Assembly (NCBI GenBank): GCA_937868205.1
Contig: CALMMC010000098.1
Location: 1-31,843, forward strand
Direction of reading: 5' to 3'
Length of the DNA: 31,843 nt
Origin: JAAZPG01 sp012797375
GTDB taxonomy: Bacteria; Acidobacteriota; Aminicenantia; Aminicenantales; UBA4085
In this document: in pieces, positions 30,279 through 31,843 of the stretch
Layout of the letters: each line of letters starts with the position of its first letter
Position numbering within the stretch: the stretch's first letter is position 1
Program-made: the position numbers and the translations under genes
The notes under the pieces: generated by a model
Databases searched by the model: none
Seen by the model: only the letters and a program-made list of their open reading frames with translations
What the model was told of the DNA's origin: nothing

Positions 30279-31208
30279 ATGAATATGAAACGCCTTGTGA
30301 ATATTTTAGAAGCCATCGGCCGAACGCCGCTGGTGGATATCAGCGGGCTGGTTGAGGCGAAACACGGGATCCGCCTTCTGGCCAAGATCGAAGGCCTCAA
30401 TCCGGGCGGATCCATCAAGGACCGGACTTCCCTGTTCATGATCCGGGAAGCGGAGGATCAAGGGCTTCTCCGGCCGGAGCGGACGATTCTCGAGCCGACG
30501 TCGGGGAATACCGGCATCGCCCTGGCCATGATCGCTTCCGTTCTCGGCTATCAAGCCCATCTCGTGATGCCGGCTTGCGTTTCCAGCGAGCGGCGGGCGA
30601 TAATCGCCGCCTTCGGCGCGGAGGTGGACCTGACTCCGGCCGAAGCCGGAACGGACGGGGCCATCGCCCGGGCCCGGGAGCTGGCGGCCGCCGATCCCGG
30701 GAAATATTTCATGCCCGACCAGTTCGCCAATCCGGCCAATGTCCGGGCTCATTACGAAACGACCGGACCGGAGATTTTCCGCCAGGCGGAAGGGGAGGTG
30801 GACGTTTTCGTGGCCGGCCTCGGCACGGGCGGCACCTTGATGGGCGCGGGGGAATACCTGAAGGCGGCCAAGCCCGGGATCAAGATTTTCGGAGTCGAGC
30901 CGCTTCCCGGCCATCGCATTCAGGGCTTGAAAAACATGAGCGAATCCGAAAAGCCGTCCATCTTCAACCGGTCCCTTCTGGACGGGATCATCGCCGTCGA
31001 CGATGAGGAGGCGTTCGTCGCGGCCCGGGAGCTCGTGACCCGGGCCGGCGTCTTCGCCGGCCTGTCCAGCGGGGCGGCGGTGGCCGGCGCCCGGAAAATC
31101 GCCGCGGATTTTCCCGGCGCGGTCATCGCGACCGTTCTGCCCGACAGGGGCGAGCGGTATCTCAGCACGGAAATCTTCCGGTCTTATTGCGGCCGCTGCC
31201 GACCGTGA
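30279..31208 (+). CDS. cysK: cysteine synthase (PLP-dependent, CysK/CysM family)
   Basis: About 309 residues, the normal length. It makes cysteine from an activated serine (O-acetyl- or O-phosphoserine) and sulfide. Family marks are IGRTPLVDI near the N-terminus, the PLP lysine in GGSIKDR (about residue 47), the substrate loop PTSGNTG (about 74-80), the phosphate-binding GTGGTL (about 183-188) and the late Ser of GLSSGAAVAG. The C-terminus ends in CGRC, a possible metal or redox pair not usual for the family. Three ATG codons lie close together (30276, 30279, 30285). AGGAG at 30270-30274 favours 30279, with 30285 possible. CysK and CysM cannot be told apart safely. It is preceded by a Cys-rich leader frame and hairpin, which suggests control by cysteine supply. 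Confidence 0.92.
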   Translation: MNMKRLVNILEAIGRTPLVDISGLVEAKHGIRLLAKIEGLNPGGSIKDRTSLFMIREAEDQGLLRPERTILEPTSGNTGIALAMIASVLGYQAHLVMPACVSSERRAIIAAFGAEVDLTPAEAGTDGAIARARELAAADPGKYFMPDQFANPANVRAHYETTGPEIFRQAEGEVDVFVAGLGTGGTLMGAGEYLKAAKPGIKIFGVEPLPGHRIQGLKNMSESEKPSIFNRSLLDGIIAVDDEEAFVAARELVTRAGVFAGLSSGAAVAGARKIAADFPGAVIATVLPDRGERYLSTEIFRSYCGRCRP

Positions 31209-31365
31209 AAACTAAGGAAATTTCCTTTTCCTCGGCTTTCAGGATAGGCCGCCTGCGACTGTAATGTCGCTTCCAAAGCCTCGAGCAAGCCGCCCGGCAA
31301 GATCATTTTTATATCATCTTCTTGGGTCGGGAGATAAACCAATCGTTCATCACCGCGCAATTGCT

Positions 31366-31394
31366 TTGACTGTCATCGATAAAGATATTAAAAT
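31366..31394 (+). promoter_or_regulatory. promoter for the methyltransferase gene
   Basis: TTGACT (31366-31371), 17 bp, TAAAAT (31389-31394). Expected start about 31401, only 7 nt before the GTG at 31408, so again a very short leader. The surrounding sequence is AT-rich compared with the cysteine synthase. Confidence 0.68.
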
Positions 31395-31407
31395 CAAACA
31401 ATAAGCA

Positions 31408-31843
31408 GTGGATACGCAAATCGTTTCGAAGAAACGGGTCGTTGATCACGGCGAGGTATTGACCGGGAAGCGGGAGGTCAATGCCATGCTCGATCTCGTG
31501 AAGCAGGAAACGGAGCGGATCGAGTCTCGTTTTCTCGAACCCGCTTGCGGAACCGGAAACTTCCTGATCGTGATTTTGGAACGTAAACTTGCGATCGTGG
31601 AAAAACGCTACGGAAAATCGCAGCTTGATTTCGAACGTTACGCCGTCCTGGCCGTCTCCTCGATCTATGGTATTGACATCCTTGAGGACAATGTCCGCCA
31701 GTGCCGACACCGGCTCTATGGACTGTTCGATTGCGATTATTATTCCCGGCTGTTCAAAAACAGAGCCAAGAATGAGTGCCGCGACGCTGTTCGATTCATT
31801 CTTGACCGAAATATCATCTGGGGCGATTCCCTGACCCTCGAGA
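31408..31843 (+). CDS. N6-adenine DNA methyltransferase, N-terminal part (cut by the window end)
   Basis: 145 codons are open from a GTG at 31408 to the window edge; a TAA two codons before the GTG closes the frame. The product starts VDTQIVSKKRVVDHGEVLTG, then KREVNAMLDLV. The SAM-binding motif I is FLEPACGTGNFL, followed by AVLAVSSIYGIDILEDNVRQ (motif II region with the acidic residue of GIDI) and RNIIWGDSLTL (motif III region). The catalytic NPPY/DPPY would lie beyond the window. This layout fits a restriction-modification methyltransferase subunit of the large N6-adenine class. The GC content is clearly lower than that of the upstream gene, which suggests horizontal transfer, as is common for defence genes. 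Confidence 0.85.
   Translation, partial: MDTQIVSKKRVVDHGEVLTGKREVNAMLDLVKQETERIESRFLEPACGTGNFLIVILERKLAIVEKRYGKSQLDFERYAVLAVSSIYGIDILEDNVRQCRHRLYGLFDCDYYSRLFKNRAKNECRDAVRFILDRNIIWGDSLTLE

Noticed and set aside
31214..31227. Perfect palindrome AAGGAAATTTCCTT after the cysteine synthase
   Set aside because: It has no loop and no T run of terminator type; it could be a protein site but nothing supports a specific one.

Overview
The window looks like chromosomal DNA of a GC-rich, diderm (Gram-negative type) bacterium. The signs are outer-membrane barrels, a Lol-type lipoprotein/lipid shuttle, a Tat-exported peptidase, a DUF5916 barrel and IS91-type mobile DNA. The mix recalls Acidobacteriota or Candidatus Aminicenantes, but that is inference from gene content; no 16S rRNA is present. 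Promoters of the TTGACA-N17-TATAAT kind can be read in front of several genes.

Region 1 (1-5281) is a visibly AT-richer island between two identical 5S rRNA genes. The second 5S follows a 23S rRNA 3' fragment of about 240 nt that begins near the sarcin-ricin loop. The island holds an IS91-family transposase and three surface or membrane proteins: an SH3 plus beta-barrel protein, a small four-helix protein, and a membrane protein with five 21-residue repeats. Region 2 (5282-7448) holds scrambled 5S pieces, a SnoaL-PPOX-MarR operon with a palindrome over its -10 box, an IS-end-like repeat and another eroded 23S tail.

Region 3 (7449-8352) is a two-gene winged-helix/nucleotidyltransferase module that resembles a toxin-antitoxin pair, with iterated CCAAT/ATTGG operators. 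Region 4 (8497-15650) has a secreted cyclophilin and then a 5.5-kb cassette: amidohydrolase, Ntn-type amide hydrolase and DUF5916 barrel. The cassette lies between two 97%-identical 299-bp direct repeats, each made of a hicA relic joined to IS91 transposase debris.

Region 5 (15897-21870, minus strand) is one six-gene operon: LolA-like carrier, two FtsX-type permeases, a LolD-like ATPase, an outer-membrane barrel and a TetR regulator. Its order suggests a dedicated inner-to-outer-membrane shuttle under TetR control. Region 6 (21900-27537) has IS relics, a propeller-sensor diguanylate cyclase with a DUF6512-like partner, a CPBP protease and a DUF998 protein. Region 7 (27962-31843) has a Tat-exported M19 dipeptidase homologue lacking the first metal motif, a zinc-ribbon coiled-coil protein on a leaderless promoter, a cysteine synthase preceded by a Cys-rich leader peptide that looks like a cysteine attenuator, and the start of a DNA methyltransferase cut by the window end.
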